A stretch of DNA of 5,768 bases from Tyzzerella sp. (lineage in GTDB: Bacteria > Bacillota > Clostridia > Lachnospirales > Anaerotignaceae), in NCBI GenBank assembly GCA_019415525.1, contig DXZA01000076.1, positions 1 to 5,768 of the forward strand, given 5' to 3'. The position numbers and the translations under genes are program-made. Positions 1-5,702 of the stretch are shown here, one piece after another. Position 1 is the first letter of the stretch. The number at the start of each line of letters is the position of its first letter. The notes beneath the pieces were generated by a model. It ran no database searches and was not told where the DNA came from. It was given only the letters and a program-made list of their open reading frames with translations.

Positions 1-27
1 GCAGCGTCAGATGTGTATAAGAGACAG
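1..27. other. Nextera/Tn5 sequencing adapter remnant (artefact)
   Basis: The first 27 bases match the 3' part of the Illumina Nextera read-1 transposase adapter. Positions 9-27 read AGATGTGTATAAGAGACAG, the 19-bp Tn5 mosaic end, preceded by GCAGCGTC from the adapter arm. Translating this stretch gives the well-known artefact peptides MCIRDR (plus strand) and a LSLIHI terminus (minus strand). It is untrimmed library sequence at a contig end. Genomic sequence starts at 28, and the trpA remnant is cut here for technical rather than biological reasons. Confidence 0.97.
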
Positions 28-459
28 ATATTTATCTATTATTAAAATAATAGATAAACCTACAATTACTCCATCTGAAAGTTGTGCCATATTTTTTGCA
101 TATTCAGGAGTTGATATATCAAAAATTATTACACAAGGAATATTTATATTTTCACGAACAGTATTTATAATAGATGATATGTCTGTCGTAATTTCATTTC
201 TAAGATTAGTTATATTCAAACTTGATACTATATATAAAAATCTATTTGCTTCTTTAGTTATAATTGAAATTCTTTCTTTTGATATTGGATTAATAATTAA
301 AATTAAGTCTAAATTATATTTTATTATATTTATCACAAATTTCCTGAAATTTATTTTTTCAAATGCTACAGATAGAATTATAATTCCATTAATTACAATT
401 TTATTACAAATCGAAATTAATTTTTCTGTACTATATGAGAATACAACATTTACATAAGT
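28..459 (-). pseudogene. trpA: trpA remnant: C-terminal half of tryptophan synthase alpha chain
   Basis: Read from 459 down to the adapter, one frame stays open for 144 codons and follows TrpA from its middle to near its end. It has TYVNVVFSYSTEK for the usual TYYNP-F-YG-EK block, then INGIII for VDGIIIPDLP. NPISKERI stands for APTSKERI, and YIVSSLNITNLRNEI for the VSS-GVTG-R segment. DISTPEYAKNMAQLSDGVIVG stands for GISTPE-A-SDGVIVG. Intact TrpA is about 260 residues and makes indole from indole-glycerol phosphate. The N-terminal half, which carries the catalytic Glu and Asp, is absent, a TAG stop (460-462) lies just before the homology, and there is no start. Several near-invariant positions are lost: the PDLP motif, and the glycines of the GFGIS and GVTG phosphate loops. 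The extreme C-terminus is cut by the adapter. I am confident of the homology and of its non-functional state. Confidence 0.85.
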
Positions 460-703
460 CTATACCTCTTTTATTATTTTCAAGTTCATCTATAATTTGA
501 CAAGCTCTTATTTTAGGTGCTCCCAAAAGTGTTCCTATCAGTAAAAAGTTTTCTATTGCATCAAATTCTTCTTTTATTTTACTTCTAATAGTATAACCTA
601 TATGCATAACTTGAGAATAACATTTAATAGAATGTAAAATTTCTACTTGAACAATAACAAACTTACTTATTATCCCTAAATCATTTCGCCATTTAAAAAA
701 CAC
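431..703 (-). pseudogene. trpE: trpE remnant: C-terminal fragment of anthranilate synthase component I
   Basis: The frame (90 codons, GTG at 703) carries the C-terminal chorismate-binding signature of TrpE in order: RNDLG, CYSQVMHI (usually RYSHVMHI), GTLLGAPKIRA (usually GTLSGAPKIRA), then IIDELE and KRG. Homology stops at about 461, where the YGGA-GY segment should follow; the frame then runs into unrelated codons and stops at 431-433. Full-length TrpE is roughly 450-500 residues, so only about 80 residues remain. The ERYSH block has lost its Glu and its first His, and usual glycines are replaced (KFVIV for KFG-V). PabB shares part of the signature, but the GTL-GAPK form and the adjoining trpA remnant favour TrpE. 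A TGA at 710-712 blocks upstream extension and no ribosome site is visible. It is a decayed fragment. Confidence 0.82.
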
Positions 704-748
704 ATAGTATCACTTTATAAAAAATTACAGATATTATTTGTTAATTTA

Positions 749-783
749 TAAAAACCTCCTTAACTTTTACATCAAAGAGGTTT
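749..783 (-). terminator. Probable rho-independent terminator of the opine dehydrogenase gene
   Basis: On the minus strand AAACCTC (783-777) pairs with GAGGTTT (758-752) across an 18-nt loop, followed directly by more T residues (GGTTTTTATA). It lies about 42 nt past the opine dehydrogenase stop. The stem is only 7 bp, with two further possible A-T pairs inside beyond a mismatch, so strength is moderate. Because the trpE remnant follows, a leftover of a trp attenuator is an alternative, less likely reading. The rest of 704-825 holds nothing else recognisable. Confidence 0.55.
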
Positions 784-825
784 CATACTATACTTATTAT
801 ATTTAAAATTATTTTTTTATGTTAA

Positions 826-1014
826 TTAACCTTGTCTACACATTTTTTCAAATTCTTCTTTTGTCACACCTTCAAGACCAAGATTTTTAACTGTTCTTCC
901 TTCTACAATTTCAGGTATCATAGCTTTAGCTACTGTAATTATAGAATCTATACAAGGTGTTGGAACTCCTGCTATTTTACCCATAGACTGGAGTGCAACA
1001 AGTGAATATGGAAT
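826..1014 (-). pseudogene. Out-of-frame C-terminal piece of the opine dehydrogenase
   Basis: This is the missing end of the neighbouring opine dehydrogenase, in another frame. It reads IPYSLVALQSMGKIAGV and continues to a TAA at 826-828, giving 62 codons of normal-looking helical sequence with no further damage. With one copy of the 10-bp repeat removed, the parts join seamlessly as LEDIPYSLVALQS. It has no ribosome site or credible start of its own (only a TTG at 1032), so it is not expected to be translated separately. The absence of other lesions indicates that the shift is recent, polymorphic or an assembly error. Confidence 0.85.
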
Positions 1015-1912
1015 AATATGGAATATCTTCAAGCATATATCTTGTTCTCATTGTTTTCTGACCTTTAATTCCATGATAACCTTCACAGTTTATAATTACT
1101 TCATACATATTGTCACCTTTTGTAACATATACTGATTTATACTCATCAACAAGAGTTCTTATTTTAAGACCATAAGCTTCTGCAAGTGCCATTCTTTCAG
1201 TATCAAGAGCTTCAACTAATTTTCCTTGACTAGGTGTAAAATCAAGATAATATTCAAAATCTTCTTGTTTTTCTATTTTTGCTGTATAAAGAATTGTAGG
1301 AGCTGGGTGCATAAGTGCATTAAGATTATCAAGACTTACTCTTAAAATATCATCTGCAAAATTAAATTGAGGAATTATATCTGCAAATTTTGCTTTTGCA
1401 ATTTCATTGTAACAAGAAGGATATGTAGATGCTGCAAAACTTGCTTTTTGACCTGCAACTTCAACTGTACCAACTTCAACAGCACGACAAGCAAAGAGAA
1501 GTGTTGAAGTTCCGGCAAGTATAATATCTGCTGTACAACCACATTCTTTAAGGGCATTTTTAAATTCAACAGGTCCTAATGAAGCATTTGGATTTAATAC
1601 TACAAATTGACCATCTTTTAAATATGGAGCCATTTTTTTAGCCATATCGCTATGATATGTTGAAGGAAGAACTACAAGTATTATTTTACAACCTTCCATT
1701 ACTGCTCCAATATCCGTACTTGCCATTAATATTTTACCAAAACCTGTAACGTCACTATTTCCTTTCATAGTTACGCCACCTTTAGCATTTAATTTATCAA
1801 CTGTTTCTTGCATTACATCAAATATTTTTACTTCATGTCCATGTAAAGATAAGTATCCTGCAAATGCCTGACCACCATTTCCTGCACCGATTATAGCTAT
1901 AGGTTTTTTCAT
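977..1912 (-). CDS. Opine dehydrogenase (NAD/NADP octopine/nopaline dehydrogenase family), frameshifted and truncated
   Basis: This family reversibly reduces the imine of an amino acid and a keto acid to an opine (an N-carboxyalkyl amino acid), or oxidises an opine back, in the cytoplasm. The start at 1912 is chosen because AAGGAG sits 9 nt upstream; the in-frame ATG at 1921 would abut that site. The N-terminal Rossmann fold has GAGNGG at residues 9-14 and an acidic residue ending beta-2 (FD, 31-32). The helical substrate domain has NALMHP with His202, and RYMLEDIP with Arg291 and Asp296; these fit the His/Arg/Asp cluster known in Arthrobacter opine dehydrogenase. Homology holds for 299 residues. 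A 10-bp duplication then shifts the frame, adding 12 foreign residues before a stop. Removing one repeat copy restores a 358-residue protein, normal for the family. The catalytic cluster is kept but about 59 C-terminal residues are lost, so activity is doubtful. Substrate unknown. Confidence 0.88.
   Translation of the reverse strand: MKKPIAIIGAGNGGQAFAGYLSLHGHEVKIFDVMQETVDKLNAKGGVTMKGNSDVTGFGKILMASTDIGAVMEGCKIILVVLPSTYHSDMAKKMAPYLKDGQFVVLNPNASLGPVEFKNALKECGCTADIILAGTSTLLFACRAVEVGTVEVAGQKASFAASTYPSCYNEIAKAKFADIIPQFNFADDILRVSLDNLNALMHPAPTILYTAKIEKQEDFEYYLDFTPSQGKLVEALDTERMALAEAYGLKIRTLVDEYKSVYVTKGDNMYEVIINCEGYHGIKGQKTMRTRYMLEDIPYYSIFTCCTPVYG
1005..1024. repeat. 10-bp exact tandem duplication inside opine dehydrogenase
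   Basis: AATATGGAAT occurs twice back to back (1005-1014 and 1015-1024). On the coding strand this is ATTCCATATT twice. Deleting either copy restores the reading frame, so the duplication is the cause of the frameshift. Two 10-bp units are within reach of replication slippage. Confidence 0.95.
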
Positions 1913-1921
1913 AAAAAACAT

Positions 1922-1928
1922 CTCCTTA
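1922..1928 (-). promoter_or_regulatory. Ribosome binding site deciding the opine dehydrogenase start
   Basis: On the minus strand TAAGGAG ends 9 nt before the ATG at 1912-1910. The alternative ATG at 1921-1919 directly touches this site and could not use it, so the start at 1912 is preferred. Confidence 0.75.
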
Positions 1929-1957
1929 AATAAAAATATAATAACAGTTATGGATAA

Positions 1958-1987
1958 AATAAAAGCTTGACGTCTTTGCTTTTTATT
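1958..1987 (-). promoter_or_regulatory. Leader hairpin of opine dehydrogenase mRNA with AAAGACGTCAA loop
   Basis: On the minus strand AATAAAAAGC (1987-1978) pairs with GCTTTTATT (1966-1958): nine pairs with one bulged A, around an 11-nt loop AAAGACGTCAA. The loop contains the self-complementary hexamer GACGTC. It begins within a few nucleotides of the predicted transcription start (about 1989), so it would sit at the very 5' end of the mRNA. The symporter leader carries a counterpart with the loop motif AAAGGCGCCAA. The stem is AT-rich and of modest stability. Its function is not known to me: a stability element, an RNA dimer site or a DNA-level binding site are all possible. Confidence 0.5.
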
Positions 1988-1988
1988 A

Positions 1989-2028
1989 TGGTTTAATTGT
2001 ACTACAATTAAACTTGTATTGCAATACT
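1989..2028 (-). promoter_or_regulatory. Opine dehydrogenase promoter with overlapping operators (copy 1 of a 40-bp repeat)
   Basis: These 40 bases are identical to 5663-5702. On the minus strand they read as a promoter: -35 TTGCAA (2024-2019), 17-bp spacer, -10 TACAAT (2001-1996), with a start near 1989. Two palindromes overlie it. A 21-bp one (1992-2012) has perfect 10-bp arms, TTTAATTGTA and TACAATTAAA, about one central C, and covers the -10. A 12-bp one, GTATTGCAATAC (2016-2027), covers the -35. TTGTA-C-TACAA fits the known operator type of FadR-class GntR regulators, and such a regulator is encoded divergently next door. Repression by that protein is inferred from this fit and the overlap. 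Confidence 0.8.
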
Positions 2029-2052
2029 ATTTTATTATTTTCTTGATTTTTT

Positions 2053-2082
2053 TTGATTAGACAGTTAAAATATACTTATAAT
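2053..2082 (+). promoter_or_regulatory. Probable promoter of the GntR-family regulator gene
   Basis: TTGATT (2053-2058) and a perfect TATAAT (2077-2082) are 18 bp apart, placing the start near 2089 and leaving a leader of only about 18 nt before the ATG at 2107. The shared palindromes lie upstream of this -35 (ending at 2027), so the regulator gene may be expressed largely independently of the operator, or only weakly autoregulated. Confidence 0.6.
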
Positions 2083-2093
2083 ATTAAATATAT

Positions 2094-2101
2094 AAAGGTG
2101 G
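2094..2101 (+). promoter_or_regulatory. Ribosome binding site deciding the regulator start
   Basis: AAAGGTGG ends 5 nt before the ATG at 2107. This selects 2107 over the upstream in-frame TTG at 2053, which overlaps the promoter -35 and has no purine-rich site. Confidence 0.7.
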
Positions 2102-2106
2102 TCTAT

Positions 2107-2874
2107 ATGATTCCTAAAATAAAAAAAGTTAATTTAAGCACTCAACTTATTGATACAATAACATCTATGATAGAAAATGGTGACTGGACTTTAGGTATGA
2201 AATTACCAAATGAAATAGAACTTGCTGCATCTTTTAATGTTAGTAGAAATATTATGCGAGAATCTCTTAAGATTTTAGAGAATTTTGGAATACTTGAATC
2301 AAAAGCTGGTATAGGTACAACCATATCTCAAACAGCATTAAGTTCTATTCATAATATGCGTTTTTTTAATAATCTTAAAAATAATTCATCAGTTGAAATG
2401 ATTCTTGAAACAAGAATTACTATCGAACCACAATTAGCTTATTATGCTGCTCTTAGAATAACTGATGAAGAAATAGCTGAACTTAGAAGTATATTTGAAA
2501 CTTCTGAAGATAGTAAAGAAGAAAATAATTTTTCAAAACGAGATGATTTTAATTTTCATATATATGTTGCAAAATGTAGTAGAAATACTATTCTTGAAAA
2601 TCTTATTTTTACAATGCTTGATCAACTTCGTTCAAGTAACTATTCTGAGTTTGACCTTCATGCAGAAACAGATGTTGTAAAAGATAGTTATGATAACCAT
2701 AAAAAAATCGCTGAAGCAATAATAAATAAAGATCCACTTCTTGCTCGTGATCTTATGTTTGAGCATTTGTTCTCAAGAATAAATACAATAAACTCATCTT
2801 ATAATACAAATCTTGCTTATTCTAAATTAATTAGACAAAAAAGACTTGATAAAAAACAAATAAAAAAGAAGTAA
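2107..2874 (+). CDS. GntR-family transcriptional regulator, FadR subfamily (FCD domain)
   Basis: This is a cytoplasmic DNA-binding repressor or activator of 255 residues, the usual length for the subfamily. The N-terminal winged helix-turn-helix spans about residues 8-73: LPNEIELAASFNVSRNIMRE (33-52) is the HTH core, and LENFGILESKAGIGTTI follows as helix and wing. The C-terminal all-helical FCD ligand domain runs from about 98 to 225. Its probable metal site is Asp147 and His151 (D-x3-H), His198 and His220, as in metal-containing FCD proteins that bind carboxylates or amino-acid-like ligands. The tail is lysine-rich. The gene is divergent from opine dehydrogenase and convergent with the symporter-ald operon. 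Both promoters carry the same palindromic element, so it very likely controls both. The ligand is unknown; an opine, alanine or pyruvate-like compound would fit the context. Confidence 0.93.
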   Translation: MIPKIKKVNLSTQLIDTITSMIENGDWTLGMKLPNEIELAASFNVSRNIMRESLKILENFGILESKAGIGTTISQTALSSIHNMRFFNNLKNNSSVEMILETRITIEPQLAYYAALRITDEEIAELRSIFETSEDSKEENNFSKRDDFNFHIYVAKCSRNTILENLIFTMLDQLRSSNYSEFDLHAETDVVKDSYDNHKKIAEAIINKDPLLARDLMFEHLFSRINTINSSYNTNLAYSKLIRQKRLDKKQIKKK

Positions 2875-2898
2875 TACTTAATTGTATTACTTCTTTTT
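2863..2898. terminator. Strong bidirectional terminator between gntR and ald
   Basis: A perfect 15-bp inverted repeat pairs AAAAAGAAGTAATAC (2863-2877) with GTATTACTTCTTTTT (2884-2898) around a 6-nt loop, followed by CTTTTT. The left arm contains the last codons and the TAA stop (2872-2874) of the regulator gene. On the minus strand the same stem also ends in a T-rich run, so it probably terminates the converging ald transcript as well. The remaining spacer, 2899-2980, shows nothing else. Confidence 0.88.
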
Positions 2899-2980
2899 CT
2901 TTTTAAGTTTAGATGGGTTTAGAATTATAAAGGTTTTAAGAGTTTAGGTTTTGGTATTATGAAATTAACTTTTTTATTAA

Positions 2981-4093
2981 TTAAAACATTGTTTTAATAT
3001 CTGTACAATCCATTTCAAAGCTATCTGCAACATTTTTACATGTAAGTTTTCCATCATATGTATTAATTCCTGAATATATAACATCATTATCTTTACAAGC
3101 TGTTTCAAGACCTTTACCAGCAATCTGTAAACCATATTTTAATGTAGCATTTGTTAATGCGATTGTTGAAGTTCTTGGAACTGCACCAGGCATATTTCCT
3201 ACACAATAATGCACAACTCCATCAACTACGAATGTTGGGTTATCATGATATGTAACTTTTGTTGTTTCACAGCAGCCACCTTGGTCAACAGCAACGTCAA
3301 CAATAACACTACCAGGTTTCATGTTCTTAAGATATGCTTTTTTCATAACTTTTGGAGCAGCTTTTCCAGGTATTAATATTGAACCAATAACAAGGTCAGC
3401 TTCAGCAACTGCTTTTTCAATAGCTACATCTGTACTATATAATGTTTGTATTCTTGCTCCGAAAATATCATCAAGATAAGCAAGTCTTTCAAGATTAATA
3501 TCAAGTATAGAAACATCAGCTCCCATACCAACAGCTATTTTACAAGCGTTTGTTCCAACGTTTCCTGCTCCAAGTATAACAACTTTAGCTTTTGGAGTTC
3601 CAGGAACACCAGAAAGGAGCATTCCACTACCGCCAAATGGTTTTTCAAGATATTTAGCACCTTCCTGAATACTTAAACGTCCTGCAATCTGGCTCATAGG
3701 AGCAAGTAATGGAATAGTATTATTTCTTTCGATAAGTGTTTCATAAGCAACACCTTTAACACCAGCAGCAAGGAGAGCATCTGTAAGAGGTCTGTCAGCA
3801 GCAAGGTGAAGATATGTATAAAGTATTAAATCTTTATGGAAATATTTATATTCTTTTTCAAGAGGCTCTTTTACTTTAACCATCATTTCAACTGTATCCC
3901 AAACTTCTTTAGCTGTATCAATCATAACAGCACCAGAAGCAGCGTATTCTTCATTTTTAAATCCTGAACCTAATCCAGAACCTTTTTCAATATATACAGT
4001 ATGACCTGCATTAGCATAGCTTTTTACGTTATCAGGTGTAAGACCAACACGGAATTCATTGTTTTTGATTTCTTTTACACAACCGATTTTCAT
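2981..4093 (-). CDS. ald: Alanine dehydrogenase
   Basis: This cytoplasmic enzyme converts L-alanine, NAD+ and water to pyruvate, ammonia and NADH, reversibly (EC 1.4.1.1). The 370-residue length is typical. Catalytic and substrate residues fall at the standard family numbers: Arg15 (EFRVGLTP), Lys75 (MVKVKEP), His96 (YLHLA) and Asp270 (VDVAVDQGG). The NAD-binding Rossmann motif is GAGNVG (175-180), with Asp198 at the end of the second strand (ILDIN). The C-terminal MPGAVPRTSTIALTNAT block (301-317) is characteristic. AGGAGG lies 9 nt before the ATG. It is 67 bp downstream of the symporter gene with no terminator visible between, so it is the second gene of that operon. Alongside opine dehydrogenase it would take alanine released from an opine to pyruvate. 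Nothing looks damaged. Confidence 0.97.
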   Translation of the reverse strand: MKIGCVKEIKNNEFRVGLTPDNVKSYANAGHTVYIEKGSGLGSGFKNEEYAASGAVMIDTAKEVWDTVEMMVKVKEPLEKEYKYFHKDLILYTYLHLAADRPLTDALLAAGVKGVAYETLIERNNTIPLLAPMSQIAGRLSIQEGAKYLEKPFGGSGMLLSGVPGTPKAKVVILGAGNVGTNACKIAVGMGADVSILDINLERLAYLDDIFGARIQTLYSTDVAIEKAVAEADLVIGSILIPGKAAPKVMKKAYLKNMKPGSVIVDVAVDQGGCCETTKVTYHDNPTFVVDGVVHYCVGNMPGAVPRTSTIALTNATLKYGLQIAGKGLETACKDNDVIYSGINTYDGKLTCKNVADSFEMDCTDIKTMF

Positions 4094-4160
4094 TTCTAAA
4101 TACCTCCTAGTATTAAATAATATTTTTTAAATTGCCCCTTATTTATAAAAACATAATAAA

Positions 4161-5549
4161 TTATGCTTTTTCTTTTGTAAGTGCACTAACAACCATAAGT
4201 GCGATAAATGAAAATGCTATTCCAATTGCAGCATAGTTAATAGCTGTATTAAGTATTGCACCAACAATACAACCAATTATTCCTGCTATCATACTTGCTA
4301 CTATACCAGATTTTGTGATAAATTTTTTGTTTCTGAATGCATAGCCTACATATATTGGACATAAAAGTGTTGCTGCTGAGAATGCATATGTTGATGTAAG
4401 CCAAGCAAGAGTATCTGTAAATTTAAGACACATAACTAAAGCAACTATTATTGTTATAAGTGAAAGTATACGTGATATTGTAAGTGCGTTTTTTGACTGT
4501 AAATCCGGTTTCACTACTGGAATAATATCTCTTGTTATATTAACAACAACAGATTGTACTCCACCTGCAAGTGTTGACATCATAGCTGCAAATATAAGTG
4601 CTGCAAAGCCTGCAAGCATAATTAATGGAAGCTGTGACATAAACCAACCTGTCGCATTAGCACCTTCAATATTAGGACTAATTGCCTTAATATTTATTCC
4701 CATATATGCTGCCCAGAAATATGTTGAAAGAAGAAGAATAGCAGATATAATAAGTGATTTATTAACCTTTTTTTCATCATCTATTGCACATATTCTTTGG
4801 AAATAGAGCTGATTTGTCACTCCACCTGGAAGTACAGCAAATATCCAAAGGAATACTGTTACAACTCCTGTTTTTTCTATTGAACCACTTAATGTAAGCA
4901 TTTTAGGATCAACAGATTGTTTTACAACATCTATACCACCACTCATATGTGTTACATAGAAAAGTGATACTATACACATAAATATTATAAAACAAGCAAA
5001 TACAAAGTCTGCCCAAGCAACTGTTTTAAGTCCAGATGGCATTACAAACAAAAGACTTACCAAACAGAATATAATACAAAGTATTTCATAGTTAAGTCCT
5101 GTTATCTGTGAATATATACTGCCAAAAGCTGTTATTTGTGATGTAACCCAACCAAAAAGAACTATTATCGTCATAATGGCAGCAACAACTGTTACAACTT
5201 TACTCTGATTTGAAAAACTTCTTAATATTTCAGGTACAGTAGTAAAATTATTACTTCTAAGCCATTTTGCTGGATACATTATAAAAATAAATGGAAGTGC
5301 TGCAAGTATACCATATATAATTACTGATAAACCATTATTAAAGGCATTTCCTACTTGCCCAACAAGTATTCCACCACCCATAGCACTTGCAAGCTGTGTA
5401 CCTATTACTACATATATAGGAAGACTTCTACTGGCAACTGCCCAGTCTTCTTCAGATGTTTTTGACTTTCTATTTATAAAGTGAGCTGGTAAAAGCGTAC
5501 CCATTATAATAAGTGCTGTAGCTATAATAATTGCAATTGTTGCATTCAT
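4161..5549 (-). CDS. Sodium:solute symporter (SSS/SSF family)
   Basis: This is an inner-membrane secondary transporter of 462 residues that probably couples substrate uptake to Na+. Hydrophobic segments recur along its whole length (I estimate about 12-13 helices), with a short hydrophobic N-terminus serving as the first. Family landmarks are GLKTVAWADF (173-182), YFQRICAIDDEK (249-260), AAMMST (321-326, matching the SSS Na+-site Ser-Thr) and NITRDI (337-342). The PutP-type Asp in helix 2 is not present; that region reads TQLASAMGGG (51-60), so it is not a typical proline transporter. GGGGG, 9 nt before the ATG, is the ribosome site. It is the first gene of an operon with ald, behind a promoter-operator shared with opine dehydrogenase. 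An opine or amino-acid substrate is inferred from context only. Confidence 0.93.
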   Translation of the reverse strand: MNATIAIIIATALIIMGTLLPAHFINRKSKTSEEDWAVASRSLPIYVVIGTQLASAMGGGILVGQVGNAFNNGLSVIIYGILAALPFIFIMYPAKWLRSNNFTTVPEILRSFSNQSKVVTVVAAIMTIIVLFGWVTSQITAFGSIYSQITGLNYEILCIIFCLVSLLFVMPSGLKTVAWADFVFACFIIFMCIVSLFYVTHMSGGIDVVKQSVDPKMLTLSGSIEKTGVVTVFLWIFAVLPGGVTNQLYFQRICAIDDEKKVNKSLIISAILLLSTYFWAAYMGINIKAISPNIEGANATGWFMSQLPLIMLAGFAALIFAAMMSTLAGGVQSVVVNITRDIIPVVKPDLQSKNALTISRILSLITIIVALVMCLKFTDTLAWLTSTYAFSAATLLCPIYVGYAFRNKKFITKSGIVASMIAGIIGCIVGAILNTAINYAAIGIAFSFIALMVVSALTKEKA

Positions 5550-5614
5550 TAATAAAATCCCCCTTTTTATTGATATTAATATAGTAATATTCCTATAAAT
5601 AATAAATCATTTTT

Positions 5615-5651
5615 AACAGTATATTATTGGCGCCTTTTTTAATATACTGTT
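5615..5651 (-). promoter_or_regulatory. Leader hairpin of symporter-ald mRNA with GGCGCC loop
   Basis: On the minus strand AACAGTATATTA (5651-5640) pairs perfectly with TAATATACTGTT (5626-5615): 12 bp around a 13-nt loop AAAAAGGCGCCAA. GGCGCC is self-complementary and is the only GC-rich patch in the leader. The hairpin begins about 12 nt after the predicted transcription start. No T-run follows, so it is not an ordinary terminator. The loop core AAAGGCGCCAA corresponds to AAAGACGTCAA in the opine dehydrogenase leader. Its function is unknown. Confidence 0.7.
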
Positions 5652-5662
5652 TAACTTGTTTG

Positions 5663-5702
5663 TGGTTTAATTGTACTACAATTAAACTTGTATTGCAATA
5701 CT
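5663..5702 (-). promoter_or_regulatory. Promoter with overlapping operators for the symporter-ald operon (copy 2 of the 40-bp repeat)
   Basis: Identical to 1989-2028 over 40 bases and in the same orientation to its gene. On the minus strand the -35 TTGCAA lies at 5698-5693 and the -10 TACAAT at 5675-5670, 17 bp apart, with a start near 5663 and a leader of about 114 nt to the ATG. The 21-bp palindrome is at 5666-5686 and GTATTGCAATAC at 5690-5701. The flanks differ immediately on both sides, so identity is limited to the functional core. Positions 5703-5768 are very AT-rich; a TTGATT at 5730 could belong to a divergent gene beyond the window, but I cannot support a promoter there. Confidence 0.8.

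Noticed and set aside
1..27. Natural Tn5-like transposon end
   Set aside because: The bases upstream of the mosaic end match the Illumina Nextera adapter arm, which a genuine IS50 end would not have.
11..457. Plus-strand 148-codon open frame
   Set aside because: It starts inside the adapter (MCIRDR artefact) and is antisense to the recognisable trpA remnant; the protein has no recognisable motif.
2053..2106. TTG start giving the regulator 18 extra residues
   Set aside because: The TTG overlaps the predicted promoter -35, has no ribosome site, and the family N-terminus fits the ATG at 2107, which has a good site.
2878..2887. Third copy of the operator half-site (TTAATTGTA) near the gntR terminator
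   Set aside because: Only a half-site matches, it lies in the terminator hairpin, and short AT-rich matches are expected by chance here.
3446..3676. Plus-strand 76-codon open frame
   Set aside because: It is antisense to the well-conserved alanine dehydrogenase and has no ribosome site or recognisable product.
4094..4160. Separate promoter or terminator between the symporter gene and ald
   Set aside because: Apart from the ald ribosome site I see no convincing hairpin or -35/-10 pair in this 67-bp AT-rich gap.
5615..5651. Rho-independent terminator upstream of the symporter
   Set aside because: No T-run follows the stem on either strand, and it lies just after a promoter inside the leader.
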